Positions 9,039-18,512 of a DNA stretch of 64,000 nucleotides are shown here, piece by piece (within the stretch, counting starts at the first letter, position 1; each line of letters starts with the position of its first letter). Under the pieces are notes generated by a model that was not told where the DNA came from, did not search any database, and worked only from the letters and a program-made list of their open reading frames with translations. The stretch is from UBA9300 sp964577305 (GTDB lineage Bacteria; Bacteroidota; Bacteroidia; Bacteroidales; VadinHA17). The translations under genes and the position numbers were made by a program. The stretch covers positions 50,048 through 114,047 of the forward strand of contig CAZNYS010000004.1 of assembly GCA_964577305.1 (NCBI GenBank), read 5' to 3'.

Positions 9039-9248
9039 ATGAAACTGGGAAATAATTTAAGGCGTTGTCGTTTTGACCGAAATGAAATGTCCCAGGAAGA
9101 CCTAGCGAAAGAAATAGGTGTAACGAGGCAGACTATACATTCAATTGAAAAGGGGAAATTTGTTCCATCCGCCTTACTTGCATTCAAACTGGCCAGATTC
9201 TTCAATAAACCTGTTGAAGAAGTATTTTATATTATAGACGAAGAATAG
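9039..9248 (+). CDS. Small Xre-family helix-turn-helix regulator
   Basis: A 69-residue protein that is almost only a Cro/CI-type DNA-binding domain. The helix-turn-helix is in MSQEDLAKEIGVTRQTIHSI with the typical EKGKFVPSALLAFKLARFF continuation. This short class (YozG/YgzD-like) is often encoded beside a membrane protein and controls it. Here a multi-pass membrane protein follows 34 nt downstream, in line with that arrangement. A well-formed promoter with an imperfect palindrome precedes it, so autoregulation is likely. Target genes are unknown. Confidence 0.85.
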   Translation: MKLGNNLRRCRFDRNEMSQEDLAKEIGVTRQTIHSIEKGKFVPSALLAFKLARFFNKPVEEVFYIIDEE

Positions 9249-9282
9249 AAGTTAACCATATGTAAATAACAGCAGTAAGGGT

Positions 9283-10173
9283 ATGAAAGCAAAAATAAAA
9301 ATAAACACACTGGCCTTAATGCTCTGCAGTATTATATCCTTTGCCAGCCTTATCTATATACTTTACCAGGTTAATACCAACCTGGTTGTTGCTATTAATA
9401 TTTTTCACACAAAGTTTGAAACAATCCATTACCTTGTAGGCTTTGGTCACCTGTTTGTCCTGTTGTTTCACATATACGCTATTGTATATATCTTCTTGCA
9501 TATCAGACATTTCGCTTCACTTAAGCTGTTCAAAATAATTTTATTAATCCTGGGTGTGATTTCTCTTTTTTCTATCGGGGTTGAAAAGGTGATGATAGAT
9601 GAAATAGCAAGGGAATACAGGCACGGACTGGGTATAAATGAATTATATATCCTTAAGCTTGCATACATCATCAATATTGTTTTCAGTCTTCTTTTGTTTG
9701 TTTTTCTGTTAAGAACAGTCAAACTGATAGATCTGGAAAATGCAGAGACTGTTCCTGTGGATGAAAATCTATTTATTATCGGGCAGAGCCTTGGGATTAT
9801 TTCAGGTATTACCGGATTATGGTTTACTCTTCATATGATCAAATTTGTCGGCGCAGAGATTATGATGGATAAGTTATGGGTTTTTATACCATTCTATATA
9901 TTGTTTCTTATTCCCTATATACTTGCCATACTTTACTGGTTGTCGATAAAAAGGAAACAGTGCATCCATGACTGGTACGATGAAAAACAGGTACAGGATA
10001 TGTTAAAATCCTCCCTGGTGACATTGGTGTTATCAGTTCCCGGTCTGGCATTTTTATTGATGTTCCGGGTACCCCATGCTATTTTCTCATTAATTTACTA
10101 CGTATTCCTGGTATTGTTTCTCTTCTCAGCAAGCACCCTTTATTTTTTCAAGTTAAAAGATATTATGAAGTAG
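9283..10173 (+). CDS. Multi-pass membrane protein downstream of Xre regulator
   Basis: A 296-residue integral membrane protein with about eight hydrophobic helices (roughly residues 8-28, 45-72, 82-100, 122-145, 165-190, 200-225, 245-262 and 268-290). There are no obvious catalytic or transport motifs. It forms a two-gene unit with the preceding Xre regulator. DUF2975-type proteins have the same pairing, but this one is longer and I cannot place it in that family with certainty. Its stop codon lies inside a 32-bp perfect palindrome that probably ends transcription. Confidence 0.7.
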   Translation: MKAKIKINTLALMLCSIISFASLIYILYQVNTNLVVAINIFHTKFETIHYLVGFGHLFVLLFHIYAIVYIFLHIRHFASLKLFKIILLILGVISLFSIGVEKVMIDEIAREYRHGLGINELYILKLAYIINIVFSLLLFVFLLRTVKLIDLENAETVPVDENLFIIGQSLGIISGITGLWFTLHMIKFVGAEIMMDKLWVFIPFYILFLIPYILAILYWLSIKRKQCIHDWYDEKQVQDMLKSSLVTLVLSVPGLAFLLMFRVPHAIFSLIYYVFLVLFLFSASTLYFFKLKDIMK

Positions 10174-10199
10174 AGACGCAAAATTTTGCGTCTCTACTT
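10168..10199. terminator. 32-bp perfect palindrome, probable bidirectional terminator or repeat
   Basis: The half-site AAGTAGAGACGCAAAA is followed directly by its exact reverse complement, with no loop, and ends in a T run. It contains the TAG stop of the upstream membrane protein. The GTAGAGACGC palindrome type is known as an interspersed repeat in several phyla. Here it separates convergent genes and could terminate both. Confidence 0.7.
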
Positions 10200-10204
10200 T
10201 AATC

Positions 10205-10260
10205 GACATTCGTTAATTGATATTCGTTAATTGCTATTTATTAATTGATATTGGATATTC
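10205..10260. repeat. Four 14-bp degenerate tandem repeats
   Basis: The units GACATTCGTTAATT, GATATTCGTTAATT, GCTATTTATTAATT and GATATTGGATATTC follow one another between the palindrome and the end of the aminotransferase gene. They are AT-rich, with no coding potential visible. Confidence 0.6.
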
Positions 10261-11458
10261 ACCGGGTTTTTCCCGGATACACTTTCAGGGCTTCTGCCAG
10301 GGTTTCCATTGCATTTTTAAGATCATTGACATTCAGCACGTATGCTATTCTTACTTCATTTCGTCCCAGGCCGGGAGTTGAGTAGAAGCCCGATGCCGGG
10401 GCAAGCATAACTGTCTGGTTTTTATATTCAAAATCCTCAAGCAGCCATTGTGAAAACTTATCTGAGTCATCAACAGGGAGTTTCACGGTACTGTAAAATG
10501 CCCCTTTGGGTTTTGGACAATATACGCCTTGCATTTTATTAAGAGCTTCCACCATGAAGTCACGCCTTGCTATATATTCATTGTATACATTATCAAAATA
10601 CTCCTGAGGTGTATCAATAGAAGCTTCCCCAACGATCTGGCCCAGACCGGGAGGGCTTAGTCTTGCCTGTGCAAACTTAAGTGCTGTACCAAGTACATCT
10701 TTGTTTTTGGTAATCAGGGCACCAATTCTTACTCCACATTCGCTATATCGTTTTGATACTGAATCCAGCAGTATAACATTGTCTTCAACACCTTCAAGAT
10801 TCATAGCTGAGAAGTGTTTCTCCCCGTCATAGCAGAATTCCCTGTATACTTCATCAGAAAAAAGGAACAGGTCGTGTTTAAGTACTATTTCACGCAACTG
10901 GCGAATCTCATCTGCAGTATAAAGGTAGCCGGTTGGATTATTTGGATTACATATCATTATACCCTTAGTTCTACGGCTTATCTTTTTCTCAATCTCGCTC
11001 AACGGAGGGAGGGCGAAATCGTCCTCTATTTTTGATGTTACAGGTACAATTTTTACACCCGCCGTAGTGGCAAAACCGTTATAATTGGCATAAAATGGTT
11101 CAGGTGTGATAACTTCATCACCCGGGTCCAGGCAGCTCATGAATGCGAAGAGTACAGCTTCAGAACCACCTGTGGTTACAATAATCTCGGTATGATCAAT
11201 ATTGATACCCAGCTTCTGGTAATAACCTGACAGTTTCCGGCGGTACGATTCGTTCCCTGCCGAATGGCTGTAAACTATAACTTTCTCCTGCATTTTCTTC
11301 AGGGCATCCAGAGCAACCTGTGGTGTGTGAATATCAGGTTGCCCAATATTGAGATGATAGACTTTACGCCCTTTTCTTTTTGCTTCTTCGGCATATGGTA
11401 CAAGTTTTCTGATGGGGGAGGGAGGCATTGATTTGCCTTTTTCTGAAATCTGTGGCAT
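10259..11458 (-). CDS. PLP-dependent class I/II aminotransferase (aspartate aminotransferase fold)
   Basis: Cytoplasmic aminotransferase of 399 residues. Visible motifs are the cofactor-binding NPNNPTG (171-177), SDEVY (201-205) and SVSKRYSECGVRIG with the Schiff-base Lys236. The N-terminal IRKLVPYAEEAKRKG and LNIGQPDIHTP segments are typical of the aspartate/aromatic/alanine transaminase group. Substrate preference cannot be read from the sequence; aspartate, alanine or a branched or aromatic amino acid are all possible. It is a single-gene unit that converges on the Xre membrane protein gene. Confidence 0.9.
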   Translation of the reverse strand: MPQISEKGKSMPPSPIRKLVPYAEEAKRKGRKVYHLNIGQPDIHTPQVALDALKKMQEKVIVYSHSAGNESYRRKLSGYYQKLGINIDHTEIIVTTGGSEAVLFAFMSCLDPGDEVITPEPFYANYNGFATTAGVKIVPVTSKIEDDFALPPLSEIEKKISRRTKGIMICNPNNPTGYLYTADEIRQLREIVLKHDLFLFSDEVYREFCYDGEKHFSAMNLEGVEDNVILLDSVSKRYSECGVRIGALITKNKDVLGTALKFAQARLSPPGLGQIVGEASIDTPQEYFDNVYNEYIARRDFMVEALNKMQGVYCPKPKGAFYSTVKLPVDDSDKFSQWLLEDFEYKNQTVMLAPASGFYSTPGLGRNEVRIAYVLNVNDLKNAMETLAEALKVYPGKTR

Positions 11459-11559
11459 ATTTTGTTTTTTTTTTGGTTCAACTATACAAAGTTAATTTTT
11501 CAGGACATAAAAAGGAATGATTTATAACATTAAAATGGAATGATGTAATTTGCTCCTTT

Positions 11560-11850
11560 CTCCCGTCATAGCCTTCGGCAAAGTCGGGCTTCAGTCGCGT
11601 AACTGGATCCGCTAACGCGGATCGTAATAAACTCACTGCGTGAGCGTAACTTGCTCGCTGACACTCGCGTAATTAGTCGGGTCAAAGGGCTAATGAGGGT
11701 GAAGAAGGAATGACAGATTGAATATTTTATCCAGCGAACTAATTACGCGAACAAAGTGAGCAAATTACGCCCTGCGCTTCGATCACCGAAGCTCGAAGAG
11801 CGGAGGCGTTCAGCAGGGCAATTTACGCTCCGCGGAGCGGAGCACATTAC
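11560..11850. repeat. GC-rich mosaic of inverted repeats in a long intergenic region
   Basis: The 513-nt gap between the aminotransferase and valS contains a block far richer in CG words than its surroundings. Two arms, 11644-11676 and 11739-11770, are imperfect inverted copies: gcgtaa-yttgctc and tcgcgtaattag in one, their complements in the other, with an exact 11-bp core at 11666-11676 / 11739-11749. Smaller hairpins include GATCCGC/GCGGATC near 11607, CTCAC/GTGAG near 11631, and the 12-bp palindrome GCTCCGCGGAGC near 11826. No long ORF is present. It resembles a decayed MITE or REP cluster. Confidence 0.6.
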
Positions 11851-11936
11851 ATTACCTGTAAGTATAATGTTATCCTTAAAACTGGGATCGAATTCAAAAG
11901 GTGAATATATGATTAAGATTATAAAGTATTAATTTA

Positions 11937-11944
11937 TATTTTTG
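11937..11944 (+). promoter_or_regulatory. Candidate -7 element for valS
   Basis: TATTTTTG matches TAnnTTTG and lies 27 nt before the valS ATG. The -33 region is less clear, so confidence is moderate. Confidence 0.4.
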
Positions 11945-11971
11945 CACTTCATAAACTGATTATTAGACAAT

Positions 11972-14611
11972 ATGGATATACCTTCCAAATATAATCCTGA
12001 AAGTTCGGAATCGAAGTGGTATAAATACTGGATGGAACATGGTTTTTTCAACAGTATGCCTGATGAACGGGAGCCTTTCGTCATTACTATTCCCCCACCT
12101 AATGTCACGGGTGTTTTGCATATGGGTCATATGCTGAATAATACACTGCAGGATGTACTTGTAAGGAGGCAGAGGATGATGGGAAAGAATGTATGCTGGG
12201 TACCAGGAACCGATCATGCTTCAATAGCAACAGAGGCCAGGGTTGTGGCAAAACTAAAGGAAGAAGGTATTAGTAAAAGTGATCTGACGCGGGAGGAATT
12301 CCTTAAGCATGCATGGAAGTGGACAGAAAAGCATGGAGGAATAATTCTTGAGCAACTTAAACGACTGGGAGCATCATGTGATTGGGACCGTACACTTTTT
12401 ACCATGGATGATTTGAGATACCGGTCGGTAATAAAGGTTTTTGTTGACCTGTACAATAAAGGGCTGATTTATAGAGGTATACGTATGGTAAACTGGGATC
12501 CTGAAGCAAAGACTGCTGTTTCTGATGAAGAAGTGGTGTACACTGAAGAAGATTCAAATCTCTATTACGTAAAGTACAGGATCAGCGGATCAGATGAATT
12601 TATCACCATAGCCACAACAAGACCTGAGACAATACTTGGTGATACTGCTGTATGTGTCAATCCCTCTGACGGAAGGTATAAAAACCTAGAGGGCAGGAGA
12701 GTTATAGTTCCAATGGTAAACAGGGAGGTGCCGGTTATATATGATGAATATGTTGATATGGAATTCGGGACGGGCTGCCTGAAAATCACTCCCGCACATG
12801 ACATTAATGATTATGAAATAGGCCAGAAACACGGGCTTGAAGAAATAGATATATTCAATGATGATGGAACATTAAGCAGCGAGGCAGGTTTATTTATTGG
12901 AACAGACAGGTTCAAAGCCAGGGAGTTATCGATTAACCTTCTGGAGGAACAGGGATTGCTTTCGAAAGTTGAGAACTACAGGAATAAGATAGGAAGGTCG
13001 GAACGTACAAATTCGGTAATTGAGCCAAAGCTTTCGATGCAATGGTTCCTGAAGATGGAAGAAATATCAAAGCCGGCGCTCGAAGCAATTGTTAATTCAA
13101 ATATTAATATCTACCCGCAGAAGTTCAAGAACGTTTACAGCCACTGGATGGAAAATGTTCGCGACTGGTGCATCAGCCGTCAGCTCTGGTGGGGACATCG
13201 TATACCTGCATGGCATTACAGCTCAACTGGTTTTGTTGTTGCTGAGAACGAAGATGAAGCTCTTGCACTTGCCCGGAAGGCTACAGGTAATGTGAAGTTA
13301 TCTTCTGCTGATATAAGGCAGGATGAAGATGTGCTGGATACATGGTTTTCATCATGGCTTTGGCCCATTACCTGCTTTAACGGTATACTTGAACCTGATA
13401 ATGTGGATATTAAATATTATTATCCTACCAATGTACTTGTTACGGCACCTGAAATATTATTTTTCTGGGTTGCAAGGATGATAATTGCAGGTTATGAATA
13501 CCGTACTGAGAAACCATTTGATGATGTTTATCTGCATGGCATTGTCCGTGACGAGGATAGAAGGAAAATGTCAAAATCGCTTGGCAATTCACCTGAGCCT
13601 TTAAATCTTATTGAGAAATATGGTGCCGACGGTGTGCGCGTTGGCATGCTTCTTTGTTCGCCTGCAGGCAATGATCTTCTTTACGATGATTCACTGCCGG
13701 AGCAGGGCAGGAATTTTGCCAATAAGATATGGAATGCTTTCAGGCTCGTTAAAAGCTGGGAGACAGATAAAAATATTACGGAACAGCCGGCATGGTCGGC
13801 TGAGGCAGCAGAGTGGTTCCGGAACCGGTTAAATGAAGCTATACGCGAATACTACAGGGCGTTTGAAAAGTACAGGATATCGGATGCTTTAATGATAGTA
13901 TACCGTTTATTCTGGGATGATTTTGCCAGCTGGTACCTTGAGGCTGTCAAACCCGACTACAGGCACCCTGTGGATTTAATCACGTTCAGGAACACACTGG
14001 ATTTTCTTGACCGGCTCGTAAGGCTGATACACCCTTTTATGCCATTTATTACCGAGGAAATATGGCAGATGATAGAAAACAGGAGTGCCGGGAACAGTAT
14101 TATGGTGTCGGATATGCCGGATGCCGGCAAAGTAAGCAGCCGGTCTCTGAAAGATTTTGACCATGCAAGGATGCTTGTCAGTGCTGTAAGGAATATAAGA
14201 AAAGAGAAGAGTCTCCCGACCAGGGAAAGCCTGCAGTTGTTTGTCAGCAAAAAAAGTATTGACGGCGAACAGTCATTTCAAAATCTGGTTAAGCGTCTGG
14301 CAAACATATCAGATATTCAACAAACAGATAGTAAGCCTGGTGATTCTTTAAGTTTCATGATAGGCACATCGGAATACTATTTAATTATAGGGGAAAAGAT
14401 TGATATTGCGGCCGAATTAGCAAGGCTTGAAGCTGATTTAAAATATAACAGAGGCTTCCTTGATTCAGTGATGAAGAAGCTTAATAATGCAAGCTTTGTA
14501 AGTAATGCCCCTTATAAAGTAGTTGAGCTTGAAAAGAAAAAGAAGTCTGATACAGAGCGTAAGATCAATGCACTTCTTGAACGGATTAATGACTTAAAAG
14601 GTAAAGGTTAG
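11972..14611 (+). CDS. valS: Valyl-tRNA synthetase
   Basis: Class Ia synthetase charging tRNA(Val), with editing of mischarged threonine. Signatures are the HIGH-type motif HMGH (50-53) in PPNVTGVLHMGHM, the editing domain (ATTRPETILGDTAVCV), the catalytic-core segment WCISRQLWWGHRIPAW, and KMSKS at 532-536. An anticodon-binding helical domain follows, with a C-terminal charged coiled-coil arm (~810-879). 879 residues is the normal length and no domain is missing. It is a stand-alone gene after a repeat-rich gap and ends five bases from the convergent lipoprotein gene. Confidence 0.97.
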   Translation: MDIPSKYNPESSESKWYKYWMEHGFFNSMPDEREPFVITIPPPNVTGVLHMGHMLNNTLQDVLVRRQRMMGKNVCWVPGTDHASIATEARVVAKLKEEGISKSDLTREEFLKHAWKWTEKHGGIILEQLKRLGASCDWDRTLFTMDDLRYRSVIKVFVDLYNKGLIYRGIRMVNWDPEAKTAVSDEEVVYTEEDSNLYYVKYRISGSDEFITIATTRPETILGDTAVCVNPSDGRYKNLEGRRVIVPMVNREVPVIYDEYVDMEFGTGCLKITPAHDINDYEIGQKHGLEEIDIFNDDGTLSSEAGLFIGTDRFKARELSINLLEEQGLLSKVENYRNKIGRSERTNSVIEPKLSMQWFLKMEEISKPALEAIVNSNINIYPQKFKNVYSHWMENVRDWCISRQLWWGHRIPAWHYSSTGFVVAENEDEALALARKATGNVKLSSADIRQDEDVLDTWFSSWLWPITCFNGILEPDNVDIKYYYPTNVLVTAPEILFFWVARMIIAGYEYRTEKPFDDVYLHGIVRDEDRRKMSKSLGNSPEPLNLIEKYGADGVRVGMLLCSPAGNDLLYDDSLPEQGRNFANKIWNAFRLVKSWETDKNITEQPAWSAEAAEWFRNRLNEAIREYYRAFEKYRISDALMIVYRLFWDDFASWYLEAVKPDYRHPVDLITFRNTLDFLDRLVRLIHPFMPFITEEIWQMIENRSAGNSIMVSDMPDAGKVSSRSLKDFDHARMLVSAVRNIRKEKSLPTRESLQLFVSKKSIDGEQSFQNLVKRLANISDIQQTDSKPGDSLSFMIGTSEYYLIIGEKIDIAAELARLEADLKYNRGFLDSVMKKLNNASFVSNAPYKVVELEKKKKSDTERKINALLERINDLKGKG

Positions 14612-14616
14612 TTGTT

Positions 14617-15921
14617 TCAGGGCATAAGTTTGCGGACGAAGTAGTTCTCATCTAATTTTACCAGTTCCCAGTTATTGTTAAGTACAATATGCCATCCGTC
14701 ACCCGTGATATGCTGTTTTTCCTTTTTAACATTTTTAGCCGGTACACGAAGAAATTTAAGGTTGGGTGATACCAGGCATCCACCTTCCTCAACTGCCAGC
14801 TTACCCCAATTATCAGAGACCCTTATTGTCTGGTAAATTGTCCCCAGTGTATCAACGGGGTCAGTATCTTCTGCTTCGAATGAAAAGTTCGGGCTCTCCA
14901 GTTCAATAAGCACCACAGGCCTTTCAGTAAACTGGGCTGTCCTGCGCCTCAGCCCTTCCCTTAATTGTTCTTCACGTTTTCTTTCTTCTTCTTTAACCAG
15001 GTCGATGTCGTAACTGAAAGCAAGACTTCCAGCAATATCGCGGCTGATTTCAGGCAGTGATATATCATATTTATCCATGAGAACTGCTCCAAGGTCAAAA
15101 TCCCTGCTGTCTATCGAGGAGAAATCAAAACCTGTATCATTTAGAAGATGCGCATACAGGTTACCATGGACGAAGCCATATGAAAATGTATAGGAGCGAA
15201 AATCATAAATCCTGTGATAATATTCCAGGAGCTTCTTAAGATATTCTTCCCTGGATTCAGTGCAAAGCATCATATATGTAAACGAGGCGAGGCCTTCATA
15301 GTTCTCGAATTTATTCTCTTCCTGTATATATTTCGGATACAATTCCCTGCGAGCTGATCTGAAAACGAGTGCATCCCTGATAGCCTGCTTTCGTGTTTCC
15401 CCATTAGTACGGATAGCTCTTTCCAGTGCCTTCCATTCCATTTTAAGCCATAAACGAGCAGTGCGCTCACCCATATGACTTGTGTTGTAGTCAGGGGTAT
15501 CAATATTTTTTCTTATCTGGAAACAATGGAATAAACCATGGATACACCTTGAAGTAATCCTGTAATAGTCCTCTTCTTCAGGTACAGGAGCCATTGCAAA
15601 TAAGGTGCCACCAAACTCCTTTGCATAGTTAATCACTTCTTCCCTGGGATAATTGCCTGTAAAGATATCTTCCCTGGGTTTGAGAAGCCCCTCTTTGTCC
15701 TGGACATTGGAATACAGTTTTCTTGTTCTGGTATCGATCAGCAGTATAGGTCCGTAAAGATTTTCACCCCAGAGGTCACCATTATCTTTATTGCATAATT
15801 TCTCTACTTCTGAAAAATAGTAGCTTGCTTTATCCACAGTGAAATACTCAAGGCTTTCATCTTGCTTACACTGTGTGAAAAATAGGGGGAGAATAATAAA
15901 TAGGATTGTACACCTTTTCAT
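14617..15921 (-). CDS. Lipoprotein of unknown function
   Basis: A 434-residue protein with a lipoprotein signal (LPLFFTQC, acylated Cys18). The middle part (residues ~130-290) is helical and contains HGLFHCFQIRKN, then a run of charged helices with EYYHRIYDF. A strongly charged coiled-coil stretch (KEEERKREEQLREGLRRR) lies at ~310-330. The C-terminus is beta-rich. HGLFHCF and the Glu/His-rich helices are suggestive of an envelope metal-dependent or peptidase-like fold, but no HExxH is present, so I do not assign an activity. It faces valS tail-to-tail. Confidence 0.75.
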   Translation of the reverse strand: MKRCTILFIILPLFFTQCKQDESLEYFTVDKASYYFSEVEKLCNKDNGDLWGENLYGPILLIDTRTRKLYSNVQDKEGLLKPREDIFTGNYPREEVINYAKEFGGTLFAMAPVPEEEDYYRITSRCIHGLFHCFQIRKNIDTPDYNTSHMGERTARLWLKMEWKALERAIRTNGETRKQAIRDALVFRSARRELYPKYIQEENKFENYEGLASFTYMMLCTESREEYLKKLLEYYHRIYDFRSYTFSYGFVHGNLYAHLLNDTGFDFSSIDSRDFDLGAVLMDKYDISLPEISRDIAGSLAFSYDIDLVKEEERKREEQLREGLRRRTAQFTERPVVLIELESPNFSFEAEDTDPVDTLGTIYQTIRVSDNWGKLAVEEGGCLVSPNLKFLRVPAKNVKKEKQHITGDGWHIVLNNNWELVKLDENYFVRKLMP

Positions 15922-16020
15922 GCTTGCTTGACTTTAGTTCTCAAAAATAATAAAAATCTTATTCCCGGCTAATTACATTATTGTAATAAATTTAAATATG
16001 GTTCAGGATGATATATGATA

Positions 16021-16051
16021 TTTGTTCAAAAAGACTAAATCTTTATATTTG
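16021..16051 (+). promoter_or_regulatory. Promoter of the glutamine synthetase gene
   Basis: TTTG (16021-16024), a 19-nt spacer and TATATTTG (16044-16051) are a textbook fit to the Bacteroidota -33/-7 consensus. Transcription would start about 30 nt before the ATG. Confidence 0.65.
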
Positions 16052-16086
16052 GAACCCCATAAGTACCCAGTTAAATAAACAAAATC

Positions 16087-17592
16087 ATGATCGATAATGA
16101 AATTTTAATGAATCCCAACGAACTGGTACAATTCCTTAAAAAGCCTGCCGGTCAGTTCACCAGGGCTGATATAATAAGATTTGTTGAAGCCAAGGGAATA
16201 GAGATGATAAACTTCCGTTATGTTGCTGAAGACGGGAAGCTTAAGACACTTAATTTTGTAATGTCGGACCGCCAGCATCTGGAGAACTTATTATCGGAAG
16301 GAGAGAGAGTTGATGGTTCCAGCCTGTTTTCATTTGTAGGGGCCGGCTCAAGCGATCTTTATGTCATACCTAGGTACCGGACTGCTTTTGTAAATCCTTT
16401 CACAGAGAGGCTTGCCCTGGATATACTGTGTTCATTTTATGATTATGAGGGAAAGCCACTTGAAAGTGCTCCTGAAAATATATTAAAGAAAGCATATGAG
16501 CGGTTTATGACAAAATCAGGTTTGGAGATCAAAGCGCTGGGAGAACTGGAATATTATGTTAAATCGATTGAAGATGATCTGTATCCCATGATACACCAGA
16601 AAGGATATCACCAGTCTATACCTTTTGCGAAATTTGAGGATCTTCGTATTGAAGCACTTGAGTTGTGTGCAAAGGCAGGGTGCAGGATCAAATATGGGCA
16701 CTCAGAGGTTGGCAGCTTTACCAGTGAGGGAGAAAATTATGAGCAACATGAGATTGAATTCCTTCCAACTGATGTTGATTTTGCAGTTGAACAGATGGTA
16801 ATAGCCAAATGGATACTCAGGATGCTGGGTTATGAGCATGGTGTTGAAATCAGCTTTGCTCCGAAGATAACAGTAGGGAATGCTGGTAGTGGACTGCATA
16901 TTCATATGTTGCTTGAAAAAGATGGGAAGAATATTATGCTGGACAAAGGAGAGATAAGCAATACAGCAAGGAGAATGATCGCAGGTATACTCGATCTCTC
17001 AGTGTCACTGACAGCTTTCGGTAATACCATACCTACATCTTACCTGAGGCTGGTTCCCCACCAGGAGGCCCCGACAAATATATGCTGGGGCGACCGCAAC
17101 CGCTCGGTGCTGGTACGTGTGCCCCTGGGCTGGTCAGATACAGGTAATATGGTTAAACAAGCAAATCCCTGCGAAGAGTCTGAAGCAGACTTCACCGGAA
17201 GCAGGCAGACTGTTGAATTCAGGGCCCCCGACGGCTCGGCCGATCTGTACCTGCTGATGGCAGGACTTGTCACTGCGATTAAACACGGACTCGAGATGGA
17301 GAATGGTCTGGAGTATGCAAACAGCCTGTATGTTTCAGGAAACCTGTTTACTGAGGAGAATAAAGCCTTCCGTGAAAAGCTGCAATCATTACCCACATCA
17401 TGTTGGGAATCGGCTGAAAACCTTGACCGACAACGATCATTTTATGAGAAAGACAATGTGTTTCCGCCCGGTCTTATCGACAGTATAGTAAAAAGGTTAA
17501 AATCATTTGATGATAAAGATCTGAGTGAGAGGCTTTATGGTAAAAAGAATGAGCTGGCCGAACTGGTTAATAAATATCTGCACTATAGTTAA
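16087..17592 (+). CDS. glnA: Glutamine synthetase, type I-like
   Basis: ATP-dependent synthesis of glutamine from glutamate and ammonia, the main ammonium-assimilation step. The N-terminal beta-grasp region carries DGSSLFSFVGAGSSDLYVIP. The catalytic domain carries LGELEYYV, EVGSFTSEGENYEQHEIEFL, NAGSGLHIHMLL (His271, His273), RLVPHQEAPTNICWGDRNRS and EFRAPDGSADLYL. Length (501) matches the GlnA-type family of this phylum and is slightly longer than the E. coli enzyme. No adenylylation-site Tyr motif was identified. With gatDE and amino-acid enzymes nearby it belongs to general nitrogen metabolism. A clean single-gene promoter precedes it. Confidence 0.93.
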   Translation: MIDNEILMNPNELVQFLKKPAGQFTRADIIRFVEAKGIEMINFRYVAEDGKLKTLNFVMSDRQHLENLLSEGERVDGSSLFSFVGAGSSDLYVIPRYRTAFVNPFTERLALDILCSFYDYEGKPLESAPENILKKAYERFMTKSGLEIKALGELEYYVKSIEDDLYPMIHQKGYHQSIPFAKFEDLRIEALELCAKAGCRIKYGHSEVGSFTSEGENYEQHEIEFLPTDVDFAVEQMVIAKWILRMLGYEHGVEISFAPKITVGNAGSGLHIHMLLEKDGKNIMLDKGEISNTARRMIAGILDLSVSLTAFGNTIPTSYLRLVPHQEAPTNICWGDRNRSVLVRVPLGWSDTGNMVKQANPCEESEADFTGSRQTVEFRAPDGSADLYLLMAGLVTAIKHGLEMENGLEYANSLYVSGNLFTEENKAFREKLQSLPTSCWESAENLDRQRSFYEKDNVFPPGLIDSIVKRLKSFDDKDLSERLYGKKNELAELVNKYLHYS

Positions 17593-18512
17593 TCCTTACC
17601 GGTATCGGAATTGATATTGGCCGTTTTGATACTCGCATTTAACTCGAAACCAATCAGGAGGGTAATTGAATTAAGGTAAAGCCAGAGTAAAATCACCAGG
17701 ATTGTCCCCATTGACCCATACAGCCTGTTATACTGGTCGAAATTATTTACATATGCTGAAAAGCCAAGAGATGTAAATATAAATAGCAGCGTAGCCAGGG
17801 ATGACCCTGCAGATATAAACCTGAATTTTGCTTTTCTTGATGGTGCCAGATAATACAGAAAAGATATTGCCAGGAACAAAAGACCTATTATGGCAATCCA
17901 TTTTGTGGTTTGCAATACATAATATACAATACCACTTTCGATAATATTGTTCTCAACAAGCTTCTCAACAGCTGATCTTCCGAAGATAAGAAGTATGGTA
18001 GATACAGTTATCAGTAAGCCTATGATAAAGAAAAGGAAGAATGCTATCTTCCTCTGTGCAATCCAGCTCCTTGTTTCAAATTTATGGTCAGATACCACAA
18101 ATGCATTTATCAGGGCGTGAATACCGTTGGTTGACGTGATGGCAGATGCCAGGAACATTATAATAAGAAAGACATTGCTCCTGTTGGTAATAGCATCCCT
18201 TATGCCCTGTTCAAGAAGGATATAGGCTCTTTCCGGCATTATGCTCTCAAGGAGTAATATTATTTCGTCCTGTATACCGGTTATTGGTATGTAAGGAATG
18301 AGTGTGAAAAGAAGAAAAGTGGCGGGAACAAGGCTCAGCAATAAATTAAATGCTATGGATGAGGCTCTGGTCACCAGGGCTCCTTTCCTGAAACCCCTGA
18401 TGAAAAAAACTATAACATCATACATAGGAACCCTGTCGAAGCCCGGTAGCACCAGGTTTTTGAGCCGTTCAAGGATGTATTTACCTATTTTATCTCTATT
18501 GAATAGTCTCAT
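17589..18512 (-). CDS. YihY/BrkB-family inner-membrane protein
   Basis: A 307-residue protein with six hydrophobic helices and the family pattern GALVTRASSIAFNLLLSLVPATFLLF near the N-terminus. LLWLYLNSITLLIGFELNA, near the C-terminus, is the YihY signature. The family is sometimes mislabelled ribonuclease BN; its role, possibly transport or envelope homeostasis, is not settled. It overlaps nadC by 4 nt (ATGA-type coupling) and is the last gene of the DUF4783-nadC-YihY unit. Confidence 0.9.
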   Translation of the reverse strand: MRLFNRDKIGKYILERLKNLVLPGFDRVPMYDVIVFFIRGFRKGALVTRASSIAFNLLLSLVPATFLLFTLIPYIPITGIQDEIILLLESIMPERAYILLEQGIRDAITNRSNVFLIIMFLASAITSTNGIHALINAFVVSDHKFETRSWIAQRKIAFFLFFIIGLLITVSTILLIFGRSAVEKLVENNIIESGIVYYVLQTTKWIAIIGLLFLAISFLYYLAPSRKAKFRFISAGSSLATLLFIFTSLGFSAYVNNFDQYNRLYGSMGTILVILLWLYLNSITLLIGFELNASIKTANINSDTGKD

